DNA from: Chloroflexota bacterium
GTDB taxonomy: Bacteria > Chloroflexota > Anaerolineae > Aggregatilineales > J027
DNA: 64,000 bases
Reading direction: 5' to 3'
Assembly (NCBI GenBank): GCA_024434115.1
Contig: QMIT01000003.1
Coordinates: 407,282 to 471,281, forward strand
A program made the position numbers and the translations under genes. Below, one piece after another: positions 10,596 through 18,761 of this stretch. The notes beneath the pieces were generated by a model. That model saw only the letters and a program-made list of their open reading frames with translations, ran no database searches and had not been told where the DNA came from. The stretch's first letter is position 1; each line of letters starts with the position of its first letter.

Positions 10596-11390
10596 TCAGG
10601 CGGAAATGGGGGCAATTTCGGGCAAGCCCAGTCGTTCGGGATGGGTATAGACACGCATCCCGCCGCGCCGCACATAGCCCACAATGCAGATACCCCATGC
10701 CGTCGCTAACTGCACACTGATGCTGGTCGGGGCGGTGCGGCTGGCAACCAATGGAACACCCAGCCGACGCGCCTTGCCCAGCATCTCGGAGCTAATCCGT
10801 CCGCTGGTCAGCAACAGGCAGTCACGGGTATCAATGTCGGCCTGCAATGCCTTGCCCGCAATCTTATCAATTGTATTGTGCCGTCCCACATCCTCAGCAC
10901 TGACCAGCATGGCGGTTTCATTTGCCAGAATCGAAGTGTGGACACCGCGCACCGCATTATAGAGTTGGGCCGCCCCTTGCAAATCCCCCATGCGCTGCAA
11001 AATGACATCGGGGGTAATGGCAAAATCGGTGTCTAGCGGCGGATGGATGGCGGTTAAGTCCTGCAAACTGATGCCGCCTCCACAACCGGAGGTCAAAATC
11101 ATGCGGCGCGGGGGATTAAATTCGGCCCGATTGAGAAATACATCTACGGCGGTGCGCGGCACATTCGTCTGAATCAGTTTGATTTCCGCCAGCGATTCAA
11201 TAACGGCCTCGTTATAGAGGAAACCGAGCGCCAACGCCTCTTGGTCAAGCGGACTGCACATGACCGTCGCCAACTCCTGCCCGTTGACAAAGATACTAAC
11301 CAGCGATTCTTCAATCACCCCGCCGTCGGTCAATTCGGTTTTTTCGAGGTCAACTGTCCAGTAGGTATAGGGAACTGCACCGGATTCCAT
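10596..11390 (-). CDS. fdhD: Formate dehydrogenase sulfurtransferase FdhD
   Basis: Protein of 264 residues that passes sulfur from a cysteine desulfurase to the molybdopterin cofactor of formate dehydrogenase. EESLVSIFVNG at the N-terminus, AEDVGRHNTIDK and LTSGRISSEM are FdhD hallmarks. The catalytic loop reads TSGCGGGIS, so the first Cys (C103) is kept. The second Cys of the CXXC described for E. coli FdhD is Gly here. It sits 1 base after the Fe-S subunit stop and 1 base before moeA. Confidence 0.9.
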   Translation of the reverse strand: MESGAVPYTYWTVDLEKTELTDGGVIEESLVSIFVNGQELATVMCSPLDQEALALGFLYNEAVIESLAEIKLIQTNVPRTAVDVFLNRAEFNPPRRMILTSGCGGGISLQDLTAIHPPLDTDFAITPDVILQRMGDLQGAAQLYNAVRGVHTSILANETAMLVSAEDVGRHNTIDKIAGKALQADIDTRDCLLLTSGRISSEMLGKARRLGVPLVASRTAPTSISVQLATAWGICIVGYVRRGGMRVYTHPERLGLPEIAPISA

Positions 11391-11391
11391 A

Positions 11392-12105
11392 TTACCCCTC
11401 CTCGATTTCTACCTGTTGACGGCGGCGGGGTTGGCGAGTGCTTTGACGGATTTGCTCTGGCGTCATGCCCTGCTCCATCCCCCACTGAATTTTGGGTTTA
11501 AGTGCCCCCGTCGGACACACCCCGACACACTGCCCACAAAACACACATGGCGATTCGGGCATGGGGATGTCAAAGGCAGTGGCGATGTGGGTATCAAAAC
11601 CCCGTCCGTCAAAAGTCAGGGCGAAGGTATATTGGGCATCTTCGGCGCAGACCTGTACACAGCGCCAACATAACACACATTGGCTGTAATCGCGTACATA
11701 AAAGGGGTTGTCATCCAAAAGGGCATGTTCGCGGCGTTCGGCATCGGGAAAACGGGCAGGGTCAACATCATAATCGGTCATGAGGGTTTGAATCGTCGGG
11801 GCGTGCTGCAAATCTACCCCAGAATTAAGCATCTCCAAGATGGTACGGCGACTGCGTTCTACCCGTTCATTGCGTGTTTCGACCTTAGTCCCATTGGTAC
11901 AGGCCGTGACACAGGCCGCTTGCAGCAACCGCCCATTATTGACATCCACCACACACACCCGACACAGGCCGTTGGAGGTAGTGGCATCATGGTAACAGAT
12001 GACGGGGACTTCAATGCCCAACTGTGCCGCCGCTTCAAGCATAGTTGTCCCGGCGGGAACGGTAATTTCTTGACCATCAATGGTCAGGGTGACGGTATCA
12101 CTCAT
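11392..12105 (-). CDS. Iron-sulfur subunit of NAD-linked formate dehydrogenase (2Fe-2S plus two 4Fe-4S)
   Basis: Electron-transfer subunit of 237 residues. An N-terminal [2Fe-2S] ferredoxin-like domain has Cys at about 37, 48, 51 and 65. Two [4Fe-4S] sites of bacterial ferredoxin type follow ([11 protein letters not shown] and [16 protein letters not shown]). This is the NuoG/HydA/FdhA N-terminal module as a separate protein. Here fdhA lacks it, so it presumably bridges FdhA and the NuoE-NuoF protein. The ATG at 12105 forms an ATGA overlap with the NuoEF gene. The longer upstream frame lies inside that gene. The Arg-rich tail (RQPRRRQQ) is unexplained. Confidence 0.85.
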   Translation of the reverse strand: MSDTVTLTIDGQEITVPAGTTMLEAAAQLGIEVPVICYHDATTSNGLCRVCVVDVNNGRLLQAACVTACTNGTKVETRNERVERSRRTILEMLNSGVDLQHAPTIQTLMTDYDVDPARFPDAERREHALLDDNPFYVRDYSQCVLCWRCVQVCAEDAQYTFALTFDGRGFDTHIATAFDIPMPESPCVFCGQCVGVCPTGALKPKIQWGMEQGMTPEQIRQSTRQPRRRQQVEIEEG

Positions 12106-13814
12106 ACAGGCTGCCCTTTCACGGCGAACAAATCGGGCCATTTTTCGAGGGCGCTTAGGACTGCTGAAGCCGCCGTCTGCCCCAATCCACATAAAGATGA
12201 TTCGGTCATCGTCAGGCCAATATCACGCAGGCGCTCCCGATCACCGATCAACGGCGTGTCGGCCCGTTCCAAAATCTCCATCTGACGCTGTGTGCCCAAT
12301 TGACAGGGGAAACATTTGCCGCAGCTTTCATGTTTAAAAAATCGCCCCAGTCGTCGCAAAATATCACGTAGATCAGCAGTCTCATTAAACACCATGATCG
12401 CCCCTGAGCCAAAGGTGCTGCGGATGGCACGTAAATCCTCAAAAGTCAGGCGCACGTCGAGTTGATCGGGAGTCAAAAATGTGCCCGCCGCCCCACCCAT
12501 CAATACGGTTTGCAGATTGCCAATCACCCCGCCGCAAAAATCCTCTAGTAACTGGCGTAGGGTCAGGCCGGGATTAATTTCATAGACCCCCGGACGCTGC
12601 ACATGTCCACTGACTGATACCAATTTTGGCCCGGTGCTTTTCTCGGTGCCCCATTGCTTAAACCACTCCCCACTATGTTCGACGATGCCGGGGATGGTGC
12701 TGAGGGTTTCGACATTATTCACGACGGTGGGTTTCTGAAATAAACCGTGTGTAGTTGGATAGGGCGGCTTGATGCGCGGGAAACCCCGATTCCCCTCAAT
12801 CGCTTCAAATAGGGCTGTTTCCTCGCCACAGATATACGCCCCGCCGCCGCGCCGAATTTCAATATCCAGTGAAAAGTCGCTGCCCAAAATGTTCTCCCCA
12901 AGTAGGCCCGCGTGGGTCGCTTCATCAATCGCCCTTTGCAGCCGCCATGCGGATTCTGGATATTCACCCCGCACAAAGAGATAGGCTTTCGTCGCGCCGA
13001 TGGCAAAGGCACACAGCGCCACCCCCTCTAAAATGAGATGCGGACGGGTTTCCATCAACACGCGGTCTTTAAATGTGCCGGGTTCACTTTCATCGGCATT
13101 GCATACCACATATTTGGGCTGACCAGCAGCTTGACGGGTCATCTTCCACTTGGTCGCCGTTGGGAAGGCCGCACCACCCCGTCCAATGAGATCCGATTTT
13201 TCGACCTGCTCAATAACCCCGTCTGGCCCTAATGTCGTAATGGCGTGATGTAAGGCGAGATAATCCCCATAATCGGCAAGTGATTCAACATGCGTACCAT
13301 CCACACCCTTTAACAGAATATCCCCCCGAATGATGCTTTGGTAGAGCGGAGTGATTTGGAGTTCTAGTACATTGCTTTCGGGAGACACTGGAGCTACCGC
13401 GAATTCCTCGTGTCCACGCTGGCTAATCAAGGCAGCAGGCGCATGGTCGCATAATCCCAAACAGGTCGTATGGCTTACGGCATATTTTCCGTCGGGGGTG
13501 ATTTCGTCGTGGTGGACATTCAATTGACGGCACAGGTGATGCACAACCTCATCCGCACCAGCCAAACCACACACTGGATCGGTACACACGCGAATGACGG
13601 TCTCGGCGGTTGGTTTGGCGGAAAACAGGCTGTAAAAGCTAATTACGCCATAAATATCAGCTTCGGGCACATGCAGCGTATGGGAGATCCGGCGCACCGC
13701 CTCCGGCCCGATATATCCAAAGGCAGTCTGCATATCCCACAAGGCAGGCAGCAAAGCTTCGCGCTGTCGGTTTTGATAGGGGGTTAAAATTTCAGTGATT
13801 GAAGGGGAGTCCAT
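12102..13814 (-). CDS. NuoE-NuoF fusion, NADH-binding diaphorase subunit of formate dehydrogenase
   Basis: Fusion of 570 residues. Residues 1-155 are a thioredoxin-like NuoE domain with [2Fe-2S] Cys 77, 82, 118 and 122. Residues from about 165 are Nuo[10 protein letters not shown] (211 on, FMN), [13 protein letters not shown], the [14 protein letters not shown] loop for NADH, and a [4Fe-4S] site with Cys 498, 501, 504 and 542. It should pass electrons from formate oxidation to NAD+, or run in reverse. A hydrogenase or Nuo role is unlikely because fdhA, fdhD and mobA are in the same operon and no other Nuo gene is seen. Confidence 0.87.
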   Translation of the reverse strand: MDSPSITEILTPYQNRQREALLPALWDMQTAFGYIGPEAVRRISHTLHVPEADIYGVISFYSLFSAKPTAETVIRVCTDPVCGLAGADEVVHHLCRQLNVHHDEITPDGKYAVSHTTCLGLCDHAPAALISQRGHEEFAVAPVSPESNVLELQITPLYQSIIRGDILLKGVDGTHVESLADYGDYLALHHAITTLGPDGVIEQVEKSDLIGRGGAAFPTATKWKMTRQAAGQPKYVVCNADESEPGTFKDRVLMETRPHLILEGVALCAFAIGATKAYLFVRGEYPESAWRLQRAIDEATHAGLLGENILGSDFSLDIEIRRGGGAYICGEETALFEAIEGNRGFPRIKPPYPTTHGLFQKPTVVNNVETLSTIPGIVEHSGEWFKQWGTEKSTGPKLVSVSGHVQRPGVYEINPGLTLRQLLEDFCGGVIGNLQTVLMGGAAGTFLTPDQLDVRLTFEDLRAIRSTFGSGAIMVFNETADLRDILRRLGRFFKHESCGKCFPCQLGTQRQMEILERADTPLIGDRERLRDIGLTMTESSLCGLGQTAASAVLSALEKWPDLFAVKGQPV

Positions 13815-13840
13815 TCCAATTTCCTATGCCAATTGAATAA

Positions 13841-14434
13841 TCATTCACCTGCCAAACGCCGCGCTTCCTCAAGTTCCTGCGGTGTGTTGACATTAAAGAA
13901 CGACAAACCTTTGGGGTCAAAAGAGTGATATTCGGCCTCGTCCAGATAACGCACCCGCACATCACTGTAGAAACCCATCACTTTAAGCTGGTCGGCATCC
14001 AAACGTTTACGAATGGGGGCGAGGCACGCTTGGCTGTAAATCGCGTGTAATCCTTCAGGATAGTTGTCTACACGCGGCACAATCACATCATACGAACCAT
14101 CACACAGCCCTATCATATATTTCAGTAGGGCGGGATTGGCAAAAGGCATATCACAAGCAATCACCAATGTATATTCAGACTGACTATAGGTAATCGCGGT
14201 ATATATCCCCCCCAGTGACCCCTTATCGGGCAGAACATCGGTGAGCATGGGCAGACCCAGCGCGGCGTAATCATCAGGGCGATTGGTAACTAAAATACGT
14301 TCATCTTCGCCCAAATCAGCCAGCCGATCCAACAAGTGTTCAATCAGGGGCTTGCCGAGCAGGGTGACAAACGATTTGTCCGTGCCCATGCGCGAGCTTT
14401 TGCCACCCGCCATAATCGCTAGGGTCAGGCTCAT
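13841..14434 (-). CDS. mobA: Molybdenum cofactor guanylyltransferase MobA
   Basis: GTP:molybdopterin guanylyltransferase of 197 residues, which makes the bis-MGD cofactor needed by formate dehydrogenases. IMAGGKSSRMGTDKS at the N-terminus is the nucleotide-binding signature, followed by KGSLGGIYTA and the metal-binding CDMPFANP. FFNVNTPQELEEA closes the domain. It lies between fdhA (12 bases) and the NuoEF gene (26 bases), on the same strand. A CTP-using paralogue (MocA) for the molybdenum hydroxylase is the alternative, but the position inside the fdh operon favours MobA. Confidence 0.88.
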   Translation of the reverse strand: MSLTLAIMAGGKSSRMGTDKSFVTLLGKPLIEHLLDRLADLGEDERILVTNRPDDYAALGLPMLTDVLPDKGSLGGIYTAITYSQSEYTLVIACDMPFANPALLKYMIGLCDGSYDVIVPRVDNYPEGLHAIYSQACLAPIRKRLDADQLKVMGFYSDVRVRYLDEAEYHSFDPKGLSFFNVNTPQELEEARRLAGE

Positions 14435-14446
14435 GACTTGCCTCTT

Positions 14447-16612
14447 TTAATGCACATAGGTGGTGGGGTCTTTGATCGTGCCCCGTTCATCCAATGCGAT
14501 GTCGGCCCCTTCACGCATTGGCGCATCCGTTTTGCGTAGGCGCACCGCCGCCATTTTAAAGTCCGGGATTTTGGCGCGGGGGTCAATCTTATCAAGCGTA
14601 AGCAGATTCGCCGCCGCCTCGACAAAGTGGAAGGGCAGGAACACCGTGCCTACCGGAGAGCGCCCCGTCACCATCACCCGACACACAACACTGCCCCGCC
14701 GCGAAGTGACCTCCACCCAATCCCCCGAGACTAATTCAAGGGTATGAGCATCATCGGGGTGCATTTCTAATATCGGCTCTGGGAAAATCTCGTTGAGTTT
14801 GGAGGGGCGGGTCATCGTGCCGCCGTGCCAATGGAACAACACCCGGCCTGTGGTCAGATGATAGGGATATTCGGCGTCAGGCAGTTCGCTATCCGTGCCA
14901 TATTCCAATGCCCAGAATTTGCCCCTGCCGCGTGGGAAATCATGTTCAAATAGATAGGGCGTGCCGGGGTGGTCAAGGGATGGGCAAGGCCAATGCACAC
15001 CACCCTCACGTTCCAGCCGTTCATAGGTAATCCCATAAAAATCGGGCGTCAGGAAGCGCATTTCTTCCCAGATGGCCTCCGCATCGGGGTAATCAAATCC
15101 GGCGCTGTGTTCGACCCCCAAGATTTTCTCCATGCGAGTCGCAATTTCACACACAATTTGCCAATCGGGACGCGAATCTCCATAGGCCGGTAGGGCTTGT
15201 CGAACCCGCTGGACACGGCGGTCACTATTGGTAAACGTACCATCTTTTTCGGCAAAGCTAGCGGAGGGCAAAATCACATCGGCCAATTCACTCGTTTCAT
15301 TCATGAAGATGTCAATGCACATCGTGAAATCCAGATGTTCCATCGCGTGGCGGGCATGGGCCAAGTTGGGTTCACTCATGAGGGGATTCTCGCCCATGAC
15401 GACCATTGCGCGGATTTTGCCCAACAGTGCTCCATCCACCATTTCCGTTACGGTCAGGCCGGGGTCGGGCGACAGGGCTGTATGCCATGCCGTTTCAAAT
15501 TTGCCACGAATGGCGGGGTCGGTGATTTTCTGATAGGCGGTAAATACATTCGGCAGGCCGCCGCTGTCCGAGCAACCCTGTACATTATTTTGACCACGTA
15601 GCGGATTGAGACCTGTACCCGGTTTGCCAATATGTCCAGTTAACAGGGCTAGGTTGGTCAAGGCGAGGGCGTTATCCGTGCCGTGTGTACTTTGGCTGAT
15701 ACCCATGCCCCAATAAAACGCGGCGCGATCCGCTTGGGCATACATACGGGCAGCTTGGCGAATTTGCTCGGCGGGCACCCCGCTGATCTCTTCGGCCCAT
15801 TCCGGCGTGAATTGCTCTAGGGATTCAATATAATCGTTGAAATCTTCGGTGCGGCGGCTGATAAAATCCGCATTATAGAGCTTCTCAGCGACAATGACAT
15901 GGGCCATTGCCTGATAGACCGCCACATCTGTCCCCGGTTTTTGCCGCAGCCATAGGGTCGCAAAGTCCGTCAATTCGATTTGACGCGGGTCAATCACAAT
16001 CAGTTTGGCACCATTTTGCCGCACGGCCCGTTTGAGAAATAGGCTAATCACCGGATGGGTTTCGGTGGTATTGCTGCCCGTGACGATAAAAGTGTCGAGA
16101 TACTCCATTTCGGCGATGCTATTGCTCATCGCGCTCGACCCGATGGCGAGTTGCAAGCCGGTCACACTTCCGGCATGGCACAGTCGCGCACAATGATCCA
16201 CATTATTCGTTTTGAGGACGGCCCGCACCCATTTTTGGAACACATAGTTATCTTCATTGGTGGCTTTGGCACAGGCATAGGTGGCAATGCTATCGCCACC
16301 GCTTTCCCGCACAATCTGGCTGAGTTTTTCGGCGACAAGGGTGAGGGCTTCGTCCCAAGTTGCTTCTCGAAATTCACCGGGGCCACCATTACGAATGAGG
16401 GGTGTCTTGAGGCGGCGTGGATGGGTTGTAAAGTCTAGGCCAAAACGACCTTTGACACACAGATTCCCATAATTGGGTGCGGAATCAAACGGAGCACTCA
16501 CGCGGTAAATGACATCATCTTTGATGTACAAATTCATCTGACACCCCACACCGCAGTAGGGGCAGGTAGTACGGACAGTGTGGTCTGGGGAGAGCATGGG
16601 GGCTACGACCAT
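14447..16612 (-). CDS. fdhA: Formate dehydrogenase catalytic subunit (molybdopterin, Cys type)
   Basis: Molybdopterin oxidoreductase of 721 residues that oxidises formate to CO2. It begins with a [4Fe-4S] domain (Cys 17, 20, 24 and 52). HCARLCHAGS holds the Mo ligand Cys145 and the adjacent His146, in the position of Sec140-His141 of E. coli FdhF, and the codon is an ordinary Cys codon. MGENPLMSEPN and the C-terminal molydopterin-dinucleotide domain (MHPDDA, then FLPFHF) are present. The ATG at 16612 has GGAG 8 bases upstream, so it was preferred to the ATG 16 codons earlier. No signal peptide is seen, so the enzyme is cytoplasmic. Confidence 0.9.
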   Translation of the reverse strand: MVVAPMLSPDHTVRTTCPYCGVGCQMNLYIKDDVIYRVSAPFDSAPNYGNLCVKGRFGLDFTTHPRRLKTPLIRNGGPGEFREATWDEALTLVAEKLSQIVRESGGDSIATYACAKATNEDNYVFQKWVRAVLKTNNVDHCARLCHAGSVTGLQLAIGSSAMSNSIAEMEYLDTFIVTGSNTTETHPVISLFLKRAVRQNGAKLIVIDPRQIELTDFATLWLRQKPGTDVAVYQAMAHVIVAEKLYNADFISRRTEDFNDYIESLEQFTPEWAEEISGVPAEQIRQAARMYAQADRAAFYWGMGISQSTHGTDNALALTNLALLTGHIGKPGTGLNPLRGQNNVQGCSDSGGLPNVFTAYQKITDPAIRGKFETAWHTALSPDPGLTVTEMVDGALLGKIRAMVVMGENPLMSEPNLAHARHAMEHLDFTMCIDIFMNETSELADVILPSASFAEKDGTFTNSDRRVQRVRQALPAYGDSRPDWQIVCEIATRMEKILGVEHSAGFDYPDAEAIWEEMRFLTPDFYGITYERLEREGGVHWPCPSLDHPGTPYLFEHDFPRGRGKFWALEYGTDSELPDAEYPYHLTTGRVLFHWHGGTMTRPSKLNEIFPEPILEMHPDDAHTLELVSGDWVEVTSRRGSVVCRVMVTGRSPVGTVFLPFHFVEAAANLLTLDKIDPRAKIPDFKMAAVRLRKTDAPMREGADIALDERGTIKDPTTYVH

Positions 16613-16675
16613 AGACACTACTCCAATAAATTGTAAGCGTAGTGAAAAGCAATATTTCAAAATTTAGTTATTTGA

Positions 16676-16681
16676 ATTATA
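16676..16681 (-). promoter_or_regulatory. Candidate -10 element for the formate dehydrogenase operon
   Basis: An exact TATAAT read on the - strand lies 63 bases upstream of the fdhA start, in the only AT-rich gap of the operon. No good TTGACA-like -35 is seen at 16-18 bases, so the call rests on the -10, the position and the base composition. Confidence 0.4.
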
Positions 16682-16748
16682 CCGCAGAGGGTTGACGAGA
16701 GGAAAATGGATAGAGCAACGAATCACCCCATCCACTATCAAAAATCGG

Positions 16749-18341
16749 CTAGATATAATCGTAGGCGATGACCGTCAAAAATTCGGGATACTCATTGTTG
16801 GCAACCAATTGATCGAGAATTTTTTCGGCATCGGCATAACGCCCATTGGTAAAGGCCTTCTCACCGACCATCTCCTGAATTTTGGCAAGTTCTTCCTGAA
16901 TGATCTGGCGGATCATTGGCACGTCCACCTTGCGGCCATCATTCAATTTGCCATCGGGATGATGTACCCACTGCCAAAGCTGCGAACGAGAGATTTCGGC
17001 GGTTGCAGCATCTTCCATCAGGTTAAAAATCGCCACCGCGCCATTCCCCCGTAACCATGCCTCGATATATTGCAAAGCTACGCTGACGTTATTCTGCACC
17101 CCGGCTTCGGTGATTTGACCACCGGGAATTTTGAAATTAATGAGGTCGGATGCCTTCACATCCACTTCGGGAATACGCTCTTTTTGGTTGGCACGGCCTT
17201 GCAACCCTTCCTCAAAAATGGGGCGGGCGACGGGCACGAGATCGGGATGGGCAACCCATGTGCCATCAAAGCCATCATTGACCTCACGTAGTTTGTCCTC
17301 CCGTACTTTGGTGAGGGCAACCTCATTGACTGCGGCATCCCGCCGGCTGGGGATAAACGCCGCCATGCCCCCCATTGCGTGAGCGCCGCGCCGATGGCAA
17401 GTCTGCACCAACAATTGGGTATAGGCCCGCATAAACGGCACGGTCATGGTCACTTGAGCACGATCCGGCAGGAGAAAATCGGGCTGGCTGCGGAATTTCT
17501 TGATACAGCTAAAAATATAATCCCAACGACCCGCGTTGATCCCGGCAATGTGGTCACGCAATTCATAAAGGACTTCTTCGATTTCAAACGATAACAAGAT
17601 ATGTTCGAGCAGGACAGTCACTTTGATCGTGCCAATTGGCAGACCAAGCTCATTTTGGGCCATGACAAACACGTCATTCCACAGGCGGCCTTCAAGATGG
17701 CTCTCCATTTTTGGCAGATAGAAGTACGGGCCAGTGCCTTTTGCCAAAAGACGGCGGGCATTATGGAAAAAATACATGCCAAAGTCGAACAGGGACCCCG
17801 ACATCGGCTCACCATCCACCAATACATGTTTCTCATCCAAATGCCAGCCGCGCGGACGCACCATCAAAAGGGCCGCCTGTTCATTCAAGCGATATTCTTT
17901 GCCATCCGGGTTGGTAAAAGTAATCGTGCCGTCAATCGCATCCCGCAGATTAATCTGGCCCTCCACCACGTTTGACCACGCGGGAGTATTGGCATCTTCA
18001 AGGTCGGCCATAAACACGTCTGCCCCGGAATTGAGGGCGTTAATCATCATTTTACGCTCGGTTGGGCCAGTGATTTCGACCCAGCGGCGCTGTAAATCAT
18101 CGGGAATCGGCGCAACCTGCCATTCACTGGTACGAACCTGCTCAGTTTCGGGCAGAAAGTTGGGCATAATGCCTTGATGCAAACGGCGTTGTACTTCTTT
18201 GCGGCGCTGCAAAAGTTCACGACGACGACCCCCAAAGGCCTGCTGCAACTTGGCAGCCAACGCCAATGCCTCCGGTGTCAAAATCTCATGGTAGGCGGGG
18301 GGAGTTTGACCTATGACCTGAATATCGGCAAATAACTGCAT
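16749..18341 (-). CDS. aceB: Malate synthase (form A)
   Basis: Condenses glyoxylate with acetyl-CoA to malate. Its 530 residues match form A enzymes (about 530) rather than form G (about 720). [13 protein letters not shown] in the barrel core, [15 protein letters not shown], and the [19 protein letters not shown] segment with the catalytic-acid region are visible, as are [11 protein letters not shown] and [17 protein letters not shown] lies 9 bases upstream of the start. Isocitrate lyase is not in the window, so glyoxylate must come from elsewhere, possibly from a catabolic route such as the FAD oxidase island. No terminator separates it from fdhA (136 bases, same strand). Confidence 0.93.
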   Translation of the reverse strand: MQLFADIQVIGQTPPAYHEILTPEALALAAKLQQAFGGRRRELLQRRKEVQRRLHQGIMPNFLPETEQVRTSEWQVAPIPDDLQRRWVEITGPTERKMMINALNSGADVFMADLEDANTPAWSNVVEGQINLRDAIDGTITFTNPDGKEYRLNEQAALLMVRPRGWHLDEKHVLVDGEPMSGSLFDFGMYFFHNARRLLAKGTGPYFYLPKMESHLEGRLWNDVFVMAQNELGLPIGTIKVTVLLEHILLSFEIEEVLYELRDHIAGINAGRWDYIFSCIKKFRSQPDFLLPDRAQVTMTVPFMRAYTQLLVQTCHRRGAHAMGGMAAFIPSRRDAAVNEVALTKVREDKLREVNDGFDGTWVAHPDLVPVARPIFEEGLQGRANQKERIPEVDVKASDLINFKIPGGQITEAGVQNNVSVALQYIEAWLRGNGAVAIFNLMEDAATAEISRSQLWQWVHHPDGKLNDGRKVDVPMIRQIIQEELAKIQEMVGEKAFTNGRYADAEKILDQLVANNEYPEFLTVIAYDYI

Positions 18342-18761
18342 TCTCTAGCGTCCTTTCTGTCAATCGTGAAATCTTTTGCAATCTTAGAAATGATTGTACA
18401 CGTGCCTAAAAAAATTCCTGCTACAAATCCCGGTAGGGGGACACTACCCAGAAATATAGGGCCGAAGGATTTTATAAACGAACAACACTAAATTTCGGTT
18501 GAGCACGGCCCAAATTATCAACCAACTCGCTTATGATCTATTAACTGTTGACCATTGGTTGGAAAACCGCACGAATTTACGATATTCACGGAAATTTCAT
18601 GAAGTTTTCGAGGATTGCAAGGTAAATGCAATGTAGAATTTCATATAATATTAGTGGCATGAAACTTTTATTTATTTCTTACTAGAACTTTTAGACCTCT
18701 ATATACAAAATTTGAGGTCACGGTAATCAAAGTCTCTCTAGGCTATGGGGGAATCATCAAT
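18342..18761. other. Intergenic region between divergent malate synthase and subtilase genes
   Basis: 420 bases, AT-rich, no supported gene. It must hold the promoters of both flanking genes. The only exact sigma-70-type -10 seen is at 18644-18649. No RNA gene, long repeat or strong hairpin was recognised. Confidence 0.6.
18644..18649 (+). promoter_or_regulatory. Candidate -10 element for the subtilase-like gene
   Basis: TATAAT, 112 bases upstream of the ATG at 18762, in AT-rich sequence. No matching -35 at normal spacing (a TTGCAA is 23 bases upstream). Long leader if correct. Confidence 0.35.

Noticed and set aside
14447-16612. Selenocysteine formate dehydrogenase
   Set aside because: The ligand position is an ordinary Cys codon and the frame has no internal TGA.
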